From contig SSBO01000001.1 in the NCBI GenBank assembly GCA_005281725.1, positions 2,898,399-2,962,398 of the forward strand: DNA of 64,000 nt, given 5' to 3'. Below, piece by piece: positions 1 through 13,200 of this stretch. Each line of letters begins with the position of its first letter. The stretch's first letter is position 1. The position numbers and the translations under genes are program-made. The notes beneath the pieces were generated by a model. The model was not told where the DNA came from. It did not search any database and saw only the letters and a program-made list of their open reading frames with translations. This DNA is from Wuchereria bancrofti. Lineage: Eukaryota > Nematoda > Chromadorea > Rhabditida > Onchocercidae.

Positions 1-605
1 TATGAATTGCATTATAGTCACTTAATGGATTATGACAGTAGAAAACTTTCATTGCCCTTTCATTTTTATTTCAATTCTGGCCTTCTAAACATAATAGTTA
101 AATAATTTTTAATATTTTTTCCTCAGTTATTGATTCTTACTCAACCATCCGTAGCTAAGCTGTCGTTGTAACTTCACGCACTAATTTTTCCATTTACAAT
201 TTGAAATTTGAAAAAATATTATTTCAAACAAACATTCCAAGCATTCACCCACTTCTCAGTTGATTGCTAAATTACACCAAACATCGGAAGGGATTCATGA
301 AAGATGAAGCTGATGATAGTATCTGTAAAATATTTGTCATTCGTACGTTAGAGTCTATAAGGATGTTCTAAAATTGAATTAAAATTACTGCCATTGTAAT
401 TTGTTAATTGCTGAAAGTTTCAAGACTAATAAAAACTTTGCCAAAAAAAGCGGTAAATGCTATATAATTTATTTCATCTTCGCATCAAAATTACAATGCA
501 GTGATCTGTTCTTTAATTTAAACTCAATTTTCCTCTTCATAGATTTGTGTTTATTTGTTTCTTTTTTGAATTTTTAAGATTACTCTATTAAATCCCAAAA
601 ATTTA
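1..605. other. AT-rich flank with no recognisable gene
   Basis: No open frame of useful length, no repeat unit and no family motif could be seen here. Homopolymer T and A runs are common. It may hold the promoter of the degenerate receptor locus to its right, but no promoter element was recognised. Confidence 0.6.
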
Positions 606-2414
606 ATGGCTGATACAAAGCCTAGTGTAACGGAAAAAATGTTGGCATTGCTCATTATTTCTGTAGTAAGTTCGATTTTTACTACATTTATGCTTCTACA
701 AAAAGCACCGAACTTTTTTTAAAAAAATAAGTAATAGAAAAAATAACAATGTTTGCTCTTGAAAAAAAGAAATAACAGAATGTTCATAAATCATTTAGTA
801 AGTCGTACTTAATGCTGAAAACTTAATGGCAAATTATTTGTGAAAAGATGATTTTCGTCAGATGCAACATAATTTAGTCAGTACATTATCCTACCTTGGA
901 TATCTTAGAGATTTTAAATTATTACTTATCATTATCTTAGAGATTTTTAAAAATTAGTTAATGAATTACTTTAAAAAGATATAATTCCATTTTGAATTTA
1001 ACGTCTAATTTTATTTAATATCTACTTTAAAACAGGTATCATTGTTTGGCTTTATCAGCAATGGGCTATCACTTCATATCACAGCCACAAATTCACATTT
1101 TCGGAATGCTTATGGCACTCTTTTTGTACGGCGGTTTTCTTGTATAATATACAAACGATATCAGTTACACTAATTTGGGAGTTGTTTTTCTACTAACGTA
1201 ACATTTCTTTTTGTGCTTAATTTCAGTTATTCGTGAAAAGTTTGAAGAAATCTCAGTTAGTTTCATTTGACAATTACTAATTTTTGCTGTGTTGAATCAA
1301 CCATTTCCAGGAATTCGCGTGAGTTATCATCGCAGACATCTCCCATTGCCTTAATATCCGGATGTTTTGCTAATGTATCTTTTTACGGATCATTATTGGT
1401 GAATTTGTTAATTGCGGTAAATAGATACTGCGCTCTTATACATCCTCTGAAATATTATTTTTTTGGACTATACAGAAAGCTCGTATAGCAGAAATTATTG
1501 CTTATTTCTTTGGGTTTCCTCTATGTTTTCCAAGCATTTTTGGTAAAGCTTTGTCAAATTCAAAAAGTGAAGTGTAATTTATAAAAATGATAAATATTAT
1601 CAATGAAAGAAAATGGCTTACGGAACCGAAGTTCAGGATTTCAAAAGCTTAATATCAATCAATAAATAATGCATAACTTTGTAACTTATTTATAACTTAC
1701 AGAACCCTGTACTCTCATTTTTAATATAGAATTGGATTTGCGCTGGAGCTACAGTAACACCAGTTGTGGTTATACCAATTCAATGTTTGACCTAATATTC
1801 GTATTTCAGCGCTGACCACAGTGGGATGCATTAACTTTATAACGCTTTTAGGATTAGAAATTACAGTAAAGTTACGATTCACGGTTGTCTTATTAATTAT
1901 TGCAATGAAAGAGTTTAATTAATACTTAAAATGCGCAGTTAACTGTTTGATAACCCAATTCTTGAAATGTCTTCATAAAATGTAAAACATTTATAATGAA
2001 TTAACTGTCTAGATTGAAAGTATTTTCCGAACAAATTTTTAAGTAAATACTTGTCTCAATAAACTTAATTTTTTTCAGTCAAGAAAAGTGAAAGTAGACC
2101 GATAACCGTTCTACCAATCGCAAGCGTGACATACGTTTTTTTAAACAAGCACGCAAATATTAACATTGTTGGGCGAATAATAAAACTAAATAACAAATTA
2201 TGATAAATATTACGGACTTCGACTAAAAAGTCTACAACAATGGTGCATAAAAAGTCATAAATTGTTTTTTCATTTCCAGTCGTGTACCAGTGGGTTTACA
2301 ATTATGATACTTGGTATTTTCTTTAATGTTGGCCCACATTTTCTCGCCGATAAATGGGCTTCATTTGCTGCGACTACAATTTGCTGGCAAATTTCGAATA
2401 CCTTAGATGGATGA
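606..2414 (+). pseudogene. Decayed seven-transmembrane chemoreceptor (Srx-like GPCR)
   Basis: Pieces of a nematode chemosensory receptor lie in the right order. An ATG at 606 starts a hydrophobic helix that joins, across an intron ending near 1036, to FGFISNGLSLH and FRNAYGTLF (TM1-TM2). TM3 is clear near 1330-1460, with VNLLIAVNRYCALIHPLKY, the Srx counterpart of the DRY region. Past a T tract near 1457-1464 the frame is lost: one frame stops at 1486-1488 while the next frame continues as IQKARIAEIIAYFFGFP. A loop with RWSYSNTSCGY follows near 1740. TM5 (TTVGCINFITLL, near 1812) is again in another frame. The TM7 piece (WASFAATTICWQISNTLDG, 2355-2411) ends in an in-frame TGA. No intron placement repairs these breaks. 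Receptor type is inferred from spacing and motifs; Srx versus a related serpentine family is uncertain. Confidence 0.62.
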
Positions 2415-2554
2415 GACATTTTTTCCATCTACTAAAAATAACCTTTTCTTCTTTATATTTCTTGACGTACTGCGATTCTCAGTTCTTCCAAGATGATTGT
2501 ATTTTTAGAAATGACCATATCCGGAATTATTTGCATCTGATGAAAATAATTTAA

Positions 2555-5500
2555 CTATTCAATTTGACATTTAAATTGTTACAATATCATTTTTAATTAG
2601 AAATTGTCTTCCAAGATTCTAAAATAAATTTTAAACTTGAAATGAAAGCAAATACAAATTTATTTACAGGTTGTTGTATTGTTCTTCAATTGGCATCACG
2701 TGAGAAATTCATCAACAAATTTCTTATTGGTAAAAATGTAGAATAGAAACTCTGGATTAAATTTAAATGTTTATTTCAACTTTTCCACTGAATTAGACAT
2801 TCGAAATATTGTATGAAATAATTCCGATATCATAATATAATAGATTATAATTGAAGTAGTAATGGATCTAAGACGACATGGATGGTAAGCTGACATTGGT
2901 GCACTCTTCCGATGGATTAAATCAAACATATATAATACCCAAACAATCGGTTTTTATATTTTTTTTTTCACAAGAACAGGAAAAGCCGATATCGTGAATG
3001 ATATGAAGATGGAAAATGAAGTTTAAAACTTTTGGTAATGAATTATTGTTGCATCCATGACAAATTAATGAATGAATTAAATGGATATGGATTAAACAAA
3101 ATTCGGGGGTTGATTTTCAAAGGTTGATTTCCCACAATTATTCTGATATAGTATATCATTGCAACGAAGCTGAAAAAAAGCATTTTAAAAGATAACAAAA
3201 AAATGAGGAAAATGTAGTATTCGATCCCTAAATTGAATCCTGGTGTTTTTCACTTGAAAGAAGAACGCCCATGAATTTCATAATTTTTTGTAGGAAATAG
3301 AAGACAAATTCATAATTCGCAGTTCGTAATAAAGCTACGTTTCAATTCTCTGAATGGTTGGAAGAAAATTTTTAATTCAGAAGTGCTACATATTTTTTCA
3401 AAGCATTTTTGGAGCGTTTTTTATTTATGCTGTAAGCGTTAATAATATTAATCCTATTCAGCGATGTGTCTCAAATTTTTAATGCAGCAGCAAAAGCTTT
3501 AATTTCTGGCAATTGTTGTTCTCAGATTACACATTCGGAAGTTTTGGTTTTGCCAAGGAGAAAATTAGCTTAATTTTTTAAACTTTTCCAAACGCATTTC
3601 GGCACACTGTATATACGTGTAAATCTCCTACATGTAGCACACAGATTGCAGATACTAATATATTTTGATTTTCTTTTTAATGAAATATTTAATGAAATTC
3701 CTTTGACTTATAATTTTTGCATATTGAAAAATTTGAACTTTGAAAGAGTGTATCTGCTCCATCTTTTTTACCTGTCCTAATAAAATAAGTTATAATATTG
3801 TTGGAAGAAGAAATTTTCATTTCTTTTTTATCTCTATGTTGATAAAAGATATTTAAGTGACATTCTTAAGTCCGTTCGTTTCATTTCTTTTCATCATAGA
3901 AATAAAAACTTTGCAAGTAAATTGCGAGAAAGAAAAGATTTGGAAATATCATTAATTCTGAGGAAGTTTTTTTAATTACGAAATGGAATTTCATTAAATA
4001 TTTAGTTGTTATATCTGCGGGAAAGATATCAAGTATTTCAGATAATGGAATGTTTTCCTTTTCCTAATGCGTTTCACTAACCGCTTGCAATACTTTTGAT
4101 AATTCAACTTTTTATAAGCAACAAATTTTACAAAAAATGGACAAGCACAAATTTGATGAATCATGATTGAATTATAAAATTGTTCTAGAAATAACATACA
4201 ATTAGTACATATTATTTGCCAACAAAAATTTCACATGATTCATTAACATTTAGTTACATTATTACTGAATACCTTATTTAGTAGTATTACCTTAAATTAA
4301 TATCTTAATTAGTGGAAGTCACCCAATAAACTGCCAATAGCATTTTAGCATATCAATATTTATTCGCATGCTCCTATTCATAATTTATAATGTAAATTTC
4401 TAAAAGTCATATTTAATTCGAAACAAAAAATTAAGTAAAAAATGATATCAGTTTTCAACTAATATTAAAATTATGGAATATCTTTTTAGAAATTTTCAAC
4501 AATTTGAAAAATTCATATCACCGAGAAATAAATTGCATTATAAAATATTGGAAAATTATTAAGTCATCAATTAATCGAAATAATTGTTTAAAAATTTCAA
4601 CTTTTGAAATTTAAATTACTATGATAGAATATTGCAAGCATTCTTATAACACATGATATCAATTTTCATCTTAACATTCATTGTCTGACAATTTCCTTCG
4701 GTTTTTTTTCCAATCCGTGTCATAGTTCAAATTATGTTCGCCTGTGTTAATTAAGCATTAAGTTTTTTCTCTGTTTTTCCTTCTTCTTTCTTTTTTTTTT
4801 TTTTTTTTGTTATTTTAATGATATTGATTTCAAGGACAAATTTCTCATTTTTAAATGCATTTCTAAATTATAACTTGTGATCTTTTTTATTAGAAATCAT
4901 TAATATTACGAAGGTCACAATAATTAGGGAGTAAAAGAAAAAAATCACTTTGGAATAAAAGTGTTTCGTACTTTTATGATTTCAAAAATTTATGAAAAAA
5001 ACGATTTTTTTAATTTAATGTTTGAGTAGTGAGAAAAAAAATTTGTTAGGAATAAATGAAGTTTAATTCAAAAGATGAATTATTGCTAAAAGCAAGCAAA
5101 TTTAATTTTTATGATTTAATTTGCTGGTCATTTAATGTAACAGCAACAACCTTTAAATAAAATTTACAATGAATATAAGTTCCATTTTATAAAATCAAAA
5201 TATTATCATAAAAACTTTTTCTATTCTAGCAATTTCAGAACTGTTGCAAACTTTATAATCCTATTCGCTTAAATTTTTATGGGATAATTTACTGATAACA
5301 AATACAAATTATCGGTTGTCGTTTTAAAAAAAAGTAAAGAAAAATACCTTATGAACAAATTATTTCAAAAATCATCGTGAGATCTGCTTAAAAATATTAA
5401 CTTTGATTAATCTTCTAACAAATTCCTTTTTTCCAATTGCAACTAACTTTCAGTTATTTTTATTATATTTATTCAATTTCTGACTTGGATTCACTTTTCT

Positions 5501-6739
5501 AACTACTACAATCACTTATTGTGGTAAAAAATGGGCAGTTTATAAGTATTTATATTCAAATTTCACTCTAAAATCGCTGTTAGTAAATTGAAAAATGAGT
5601 AAGGGTTGTAATTATCAAAATTTGACAATTGCATGTCATTCCATTTTATTGATTCCTCCATCCTTTTTCATTAGAATCTTAGATTAAGGGAATAATAACC
5701 TGCGTTCTATCTATCGGTATATTTTTCTTTTTTGTTAAGAAATTCAATTTTTGTAATACCATCATTTAAAACAAGTTTTCTTTAATTTCTTTTTTAATTA
5801 TAGAATAAATGTTTAAATTTATGTCTACGTTCATTCCAATAATATCAGCTTGAATTAAAATTCTTATTAAAACAAAAATTTTTTTATTTTTCTTACTTGG
5901 ACCTTAATTAGATGCTAATAAATTTTAAGTATTGATTAGAAATAATGAAAAAGTTTTCCTTGAATTCTTTAATTCTTTCTTTTTCGTTAATATCACAATA
6001 ATTTTGGATATGTTAATGAGGAAGAATTGGCAAAAAATTAATTAATTAATAAAAAATACTTAATTCCCTCATAAACTTTATACTTACTAAAAGTTACAAA
6101 TAGCATATGACAGTTTTTAGGCTATTTGTAATTTTTCTAATAAATTAGTCATCAATCGTTATAATAGTATCAATTATTGCTTTCAGGTCATAAATTCAGG
6201 GAATTAAATATCAAAATGATGGTTTCGATTTTGTTAAAAGAATCAGACTTATTTATCAGGAATAGCTCAAATAACCACTTTTCTTATTATTCTTATTTTT
6301 AATGTAATAAAAAGTGCCGAATTCAAAGGACGATTAATGAAATGAATAAAGAGCCTTCTTTTTAATATTGCTTTTACGGAACTAAAAAAATCTGAAATAT
6401 TGAGTATGCACACATTATCGTTAGCATGAATATATGATTATTATAATCAAATAGTTCAATCTTTTTTGAATGGGCTGAAATTTAAATGAAATGGATTTTC
6501 TGTTGTTAAGAAATTAAAGCCATTTATTTCATGCTAGTACAAAATTACTTATTGTTCTCACAGTACTAATGACATGCTAATTTTCTAAAAGGAATAGAAA
6601 AGTAATACAAAAAATTGAGATATTTTATTCAATTCAATTAATCGTTCTTTGAATTCATTCTTTTTGTTATTTTAAAAGTAAGAAATATAAGAAAAAAATT
6701 TTTTAAAGCAACCAAAGAACAATTAACTTCCATATTTAA
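2555..6739. other. Long AT-rich intergenic stretch, no gene seen
   Basis: About 4 kb with only short open frames and many homopolymers, including a T run of about 20 near 4790-4808. The open frame at 4009-4197 on the minus strand has no family motif and lies in low-complexity sequence. I found no RNA gene or transposon end. Confidence 0.55.
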
Positions 6740-6784
6740 ATGTCAGTCATCGAGATCAGAACACATCAACCTCATTCGTTTAAC

Positions 6785-6905
6785 TCATTTAATCTCTCTC
6801 ACATCACTATTATCCATACCACTTTCATCAACATTACCATTATCATTATCATCACCATTATCATTAACATTAGCATCATCATCAGCATTATCATCATCAA
6901 CTACA
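6785..6905. repeat. Degenerate ATC/ATT trinucleotide microsatellite
   Basis: A run of CAT/ATC/ATT triplets with scattered changes lies upstream of the large plus-strand gene. It produces an artificial isoleucine-rich open frame. It probably belongs to the 5' flank or 5' UTR of that gene. Confidence 0.75.
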
Positions 6906-7014
6906 ACAGCTGCAATAATGGGAACAACTATTATTATCCTACTATTAGTAGTATCATAGGGGAAGGATATATTTTTATCCCTTTGGGACTCTGTTATTTA
7001 AGTCGTTAAAAATG

Positions 7015-7260
7015 GAAGAGGGAATTGTTGGGTCACTCACCGATCGGTTGATCGGTCGATGGGCGGGGAATGATGGCCCATTTGCTGAGGAAGTAATAAC
7101 ACCGTCAAAGGTTTTTCCTCCCCTTAGGGCCATCGCGGTGATTTTGCCATCAACCAAACGACCAACCCATCGATAGACAGAGATGACAGTTTGGTTGCCG
7201 AATTTTGGCGTATGCCACAGGTTTGCGTATATTTGCGGTGGATGAAACTGCCAATGTGAT
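7015..7260 (+). promoter_or_regulatory. GC-richer 5' flank of the multi-cysteine receptor gene
   Basis: This block is clearly richer in G and C than its surroundings and sits directly before the first ATG of the large gene. It contains repeated GATCGGT words (near 7041-7057) and a GCGGGGAATGATGG stretch. A role as promoter or 5' UTR is inferred from position and composition only; no TATA box or trans-splice site was confirmed. Confidence 0.35.
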
Positions 7261-7262
7261 TG

Positions 7263-10200
7263 ATGTATGATAGTGGCACGACGACAGTAGTAGTAGTAGC
7301 AGCAGCAGTTCTCTATAAAACTATTATTGTTATTATTATTATTATTATTATGATCTTATCGTTGTTGATTTCGTCAGCTTTATTACATTCATCAGTAACA
7401 GTACGATTTCCGAACAAAAGGGTATTTTTAACTGTATTTCTAATTTTACCATCGTTATGTTTGGCCACTGTCACCCAACATCCGATAATTTCAAATACAG
7501 CGGATATTCAATTAAATTCTGGTGCAGCTGCCCAAATACCTAGTATTATTGGTCATAATTTGGATACCGCAGTACATGTTTCATCTAAAATAAGAGTAAA
7601 GAATCGAAATTCGATCATACGTCGATATCACTGTCCATCAAACACATTCCGATGCGGCGATGGTTCTTGTATTCCTAAAGATTGGATCGACGACGGTGAA
7701 GTGGACTGTGACGACTTATCTGATGAACACTACCAGTCTACTACCCAGTCAATCCAGACAAGTGCACTTAGTGAAAGTATCGAATATTTCACTACTGCCG
7801 AAGAAATCTTCGACGATCCGTTTGATCGTATTGTAACATTTCCATCCATTGATCAATTACCATTTTCGATCTCACCATTACTGCGATCTGAGGAAGAGAC
7901 AAAAAGTCATCAATCATATGCATATGGTTGCTCGAATATTGTACAAACACGAGTAAATCAATGCTCTACAGATCTTACCGACTGGATGGAACATTTAGAT
8001 CAAATTGATCTGATAAATTCATCTATGATAAATGATGAAACAAGGTAAGGAAAATAAAAGATGTTGTGTTTATTAATTAGTCAAACTAACTTTTATTTAA
8101 AACTTTATTATGGATAATGCCAGTTAGACGTTGCTCATCAATCCTTACTTAATTTTATACGTCTAAATTTTAGTACCATTTTGACATAACAAATTTTACC
8201 AATTTTTGTTAATTTTTTGACAGTAAAATACCTTTTTGTAATAGAATGCAAAATTAAAAATATAATTGATTTACATTAAATTAGAAAAGAGAAAAAACTT
8301 TTTTGACGAGAAATAAGTAATTTTGATTGCTTCACAGTAATAGGTCCCATAATGAAATAATTTCTTTTTTTGCAATAGTTATCATAAGTTTTAGTGAAGT
8401 AAAGATTATTATTAATTAATAAAATATAAAATAATAGTGCAATCTTTAAAGTGAAATACTGAAATAGTAATTTTTTCTTCTTGAAATATAATATGAAACA
8501 TTATAATACACAACAGTGAATTATATCAGATGCAAAAAAGAAAAAATGGATTTTATTAGTAATGAATTGCTTCAAATTGTAGCAAACTGATTCTAAAAAA
8601 TTTTCGGGTAAAAAAATTTATTTTTTGAGCAATATCGTTTAAAAAGGAAACTTTTACTCTTCCAGTGTAAACATAATCAAGAAAAAAGAAAAAATGATAT
8701 GACATCAAGCAAATATAAATGAATTTTTACTCTATCTTTAGCAAATTTGTTATTTTTTCTCATTTTTAAAAGCATCTACTCTTTTCCTTTTGTTTTTTTA
8801 TAGAAAATTTTTGATAAATAAATAAAATTTATGTAAAATGTGTCAAAAAGTGTAAGTATGAATTATTTTAGCTTTAGCGATGAAAATATTAGATTACTTC
8901 GAATGGAAAAAGACTTTTTCCAAAAAAAGATGAACGCACCTCTCTTAATTATAGTATTGAAAAAAAGTATTGAAACAAATTAATTTAAGAAATTTGAAAA
9001 TTTGATTTAATCTTTAAATTTTTCGTGAACATTTTTTAGAAATTTCTTGTTTTTTTTGTGACTTTTTTTCATAAATTACTATTAAATGCATTTTTTTTAA
9101 ATTTATGCCTTCTGTATATAATGAATTATTATAATTCTAATGTATATAATAAATCATTTAATTCATCAATTCCTGTCATAAAACTCAATTCATTCCTTTA
9201 TTTTCTTAATCAAAATTTTAAAAAAACGAAAAAGTATGGAATATTTTATTTGAAAATTGGCAAAAAGAGTAGAATTCAATTTTAAAGTTTCAGAACAAAA
9301 ATTTTAACCGATTTTTTAACTTTTCCAGCTAAAATATTTCATTTGTAATTAAAAAAGAAAAATGACCTTGATTGTAAATCATTCTTAATCATTTTTCCTT
9401 CTTTATTTCTTTTTTTTGAAATGAAATTTCAAGGCTGCTAAGTTCAATGTCGCTCTTCTTGCAAATTATACCTGGGAAAAGTTTCGTTGTCATTCACATA
9501 TAAAGGTCAACAATGATGAAAAGATTAATGAAAAGTTTTAATTAGTAAAAGAAATTTGTGGCAAAGAAGACAGATTAGCATGCTAAATGAAATAAGATTA
9601 AAATTCAATATTACTCAAAAATTTCGCAAAATTTGAATTTAATATCATTTAGAAATTCGCAAAGTTCCAACTTTAATATTGTCTAAATAGTAAAATTTTG
9701 TATAAAAACTGTCTTACATAATGGCTATTAAATTTTGGGCAAATTTTTTACCATTAATAAATAAGAAAATTTTAGGAAAAAAAATGAAAAAACTTTAACT
9801 TGCCTGATTTGATTGAGTTGGTTCAGTTCGAAAAAAACAAAATAGCTTTTTGTTGTCTTAAATTTGTTTGAAATGTCACTTATCCAATTTTTTTTCTTTA
9901 TAGTAGTAGTAAATTGAAGTGTTTTAATTTTATTTTAATTTTCAATACACTTTGATCAATAAATTCAATTAATAAATTTTAAAATGATATTAGGATATTA
10001 AAGGACCGATAATAAAGATGACGAAGAAATTAGATTGTTGAGCTAATTTCAATGGTTAATAAAATTGCATGTAAATATTTCTCAAAAAAAATGAACATTC
10101 TCATAAAATTCTTTTCTCATTTTAGCTAGATTAACCTATTTTCAAAATCATATAATGAAGCTTTTTTTCTCATCAAAATTTTAGCATTTTATTTAAAATT

Positions 10201-13200
10201 TCTTATTTATTTATTAATACAGTAATTGAATATTTTTATCAAAAGAAAACGACAAACAAAAAGTGATAAAAGTGATATTATTTGCGATTATGTCACTTTC
10301 TTCTCATTGTTCATATAATTTTATCGACTTGAATAACAAAATAGTAATAAATTTGGCTATTCTTCATTTCTTCTCTCGCTGTGTAATTAATTATTTTTTT
10401 TTTAATGCTTTAGCTTGTTAACGGCAAAGGAAATATGAAAGATTAAGACAAAAATCAAATAAGAAAAAAATGTGAAGAGAAGATAATGTTTACAATGATG
10501 AATGCAGTATAAGGAAAGCAGTGATAATAGTAGAAGAAAGCAGAGTTTTCGAAAATGATAGTATAGAAGAATGATTAAATTTAAAATTAGATATGTAAAA
10601 TAATTTGTAAAGTATTAAATAATAGTGCTTGTAGTTGATAATCATATTTTATGATGATATGATAAGAAAATGAAATGTGACGGATAACTTACGTAATCAG
10701 TTTCAATTTGACGTTGATAAATGATACTTTATGTTTAAACTTTTTTTTTGTAACTTTTAATTGTTCAATTTTTAGTCTTATCTATTTCTATTTGATTATT
10801 TTTTTATTTTTCTAATGCTCCATTTAAAGTTTCATTGTTCCAATGCTCCAATTAAAGTTTCAATTTTATTGACTATCTAATTTGTGTATTCATTAAAAAT
10901 TAACCATTTGTGAACAACTGGCAGGAAAAGAAAATAAAATTATCATGGGTAATGACAAATTTTATGTTTATTTTATTATTAATTTGGAATGGAACAATGT
11001 AAGATAATTTTAAATTGTTGTTTGCAATGCAAGTTTCGTGGTGTTAATGTACATCCTTGTGAAAATTAGTAAAATAGAACTAGATTTTATTATGAGTTGA
11101 ATTTATCTGATAGCCTCAGGGTAAATTGATAAAGATTTCAAAATAGAAATAGCTACATCAATTCTACTCCAATCGAACCGTTTATTAAATTTCGAATATC
11201 TCGCATTTACTTTAATAATACAAATATAATTTGTGAGAAAAAAAACACATAATAAGGTATAAATAAGTTGTTGTTAATTAGTTTTTAATGTCAACTTTTT
11301 TTGTTGCAATAAGAATAAAATATAAATTGTAGTTGAAATCACTCTTCTAAATTGCCTCTGAGATACAAAGATTTAAAATTTCAATTTGAAATTTAAAAGA
11401 AAAAACGAAAAAAAGCTATTGAAATTAAAAAATTAATTTCGTTTCACAAAATCTTGTCATTTGTAGATGGCAGATAATGGATCAAGGATGTGAATTAGTA
11501 TTAGAATTTCGAACTTGCACAGAAACGCTCAATATTAGCGCATGTACATTGCCGAAATCAATTGAATTCTGGAATAGTATCGAATTGTACACCTGTCAAT
11601 TACTGATGCCATCGGTTAAAGAATATAAAAATTGCTTTTTAAATGTTCGAAATCAACAGTGTGCAATTGAGTAAGTTTTGCTATTTTATTTTTAAAAAAT
11701 TCAATTCTTTGAAATTATTTTCAGAATTTTTTTGCCAAAAATCTTTTATTTATTACAAAAAGGAATGTTTTTTTAATTCTTTAGAAATTTTTTCAAAATT
11801 ATGTCAAAAAAATACTTTTTATTTTTCTTCTTGCAAATCATTTATAATTCTTGGAGCGTTTTTTTTTCTTTCTCATTTTATTTTACAGATTGTTTGAGAA
11901 TGTTTGACATGAATTATGAATGAATTAGTTATGAAACGCGAATTTCTATTATATTTGATACCATTAATTCATTTAATTTCCAATTTAGTTAAATGATTTT
12001 AAAAGTCCTTTTCTTTTCACAATTATACTTGTGCTTATTTTTCGTCTCCTCCACTGTTTGTTTCAACTTTTTCTTTGTTACTAAAAAGATTCAGAAGAAA
12101 ATTACCAAAAAAAGAAATATTTTCGTGGTTTTTTCTTAAAATTAAAATTTATTACTAATTTTCAGATTAAATTTTGTTCTATTTTGGAGTGAGAAACAAG
12201 TATTTCATTTTTGTCTTATGTTTGCTGTTTATTCTAAACTTTCTTTAAAATTTTTTCTTCGCTACTCGTTTTTCTCCTTAATATGCAATCACGAAGGATA
12301 TGAAAATTTTCGAAAAAACATTCCAATTTAATATCAAAATTTGAAGTATTCCAATTAGAAGGAAAATGAGAAGAATAATGCACTGCTTTTTTTAATTCTC
12401 CAATATTATTTTATTAAGTACACATTTAAAAGGAGAAATGAAATTGCTTCTTTTGTTAGCATTTTTTTCGAAAAATTTCAATAGGAAACGTCTTCCCTAA
12501 TTTCTAAATTTAATAATTAATCAACCAGATTGATTTATGCTTTTATTAAATTTATTGCTCATGAAATTTTACGAAATTAACTACTGTTTCATGAACAAAC
12601 ATATCGTAAAATGTGTTTTTTGTTTTTATTAACTTTCATGTGTTAGAAAACAAAAAAAAGACAAGAAAAACGATTTTCTTTCAAATTAAAATTTTTCACT
12701 TTGCAAAAAAATTAATTAATTAATAAATTAAAGTTTAACAAATCGATTACATACGTACATTTTCTTTTGCATTAATCCCAGAACCGTTTTTTGTACCAAA
12801 ATAACCCCAAGTTTCACTTTAAAAAGTTAATAAGGCGTAATTTAACTGATGAGAAAAAAGCAATTTTTGAAAAATTTTAGATTTTGTTTGGAAGTTTTGT
12901 ATAGAAAAAGAAAAAGTCAATAGTGTCGCAGCTAAATAATAAAATGAAATATATTGAAGAGGAATGAAATAATACAAAAACTTTAAATTCCAAAATTATT
13001 TCATGTCACTTACTTTTCATTCTAGTTCAAGGTCAAATATTTATATGATTCATTTCAAACATTGTTAACGTGAAACTATTAAATTTCAATGTGTAATGGT
13101 ATCAATTGCATCATTTAATTTGGTAAAATGATTAAATTTAAAATTTTTAGTTCAGTTTTTAGCACGCATAGAAAATTACTTGCTTATTTGTGCTTAACTA

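Noticed and set aside
6740..7157. Plus-strand Ile-rich frame and a minus-strand frame opposite it
   Set aside because: The first is a translated ATC microsatellite; the second lies over the GC-richer 5' flank and has no motif.
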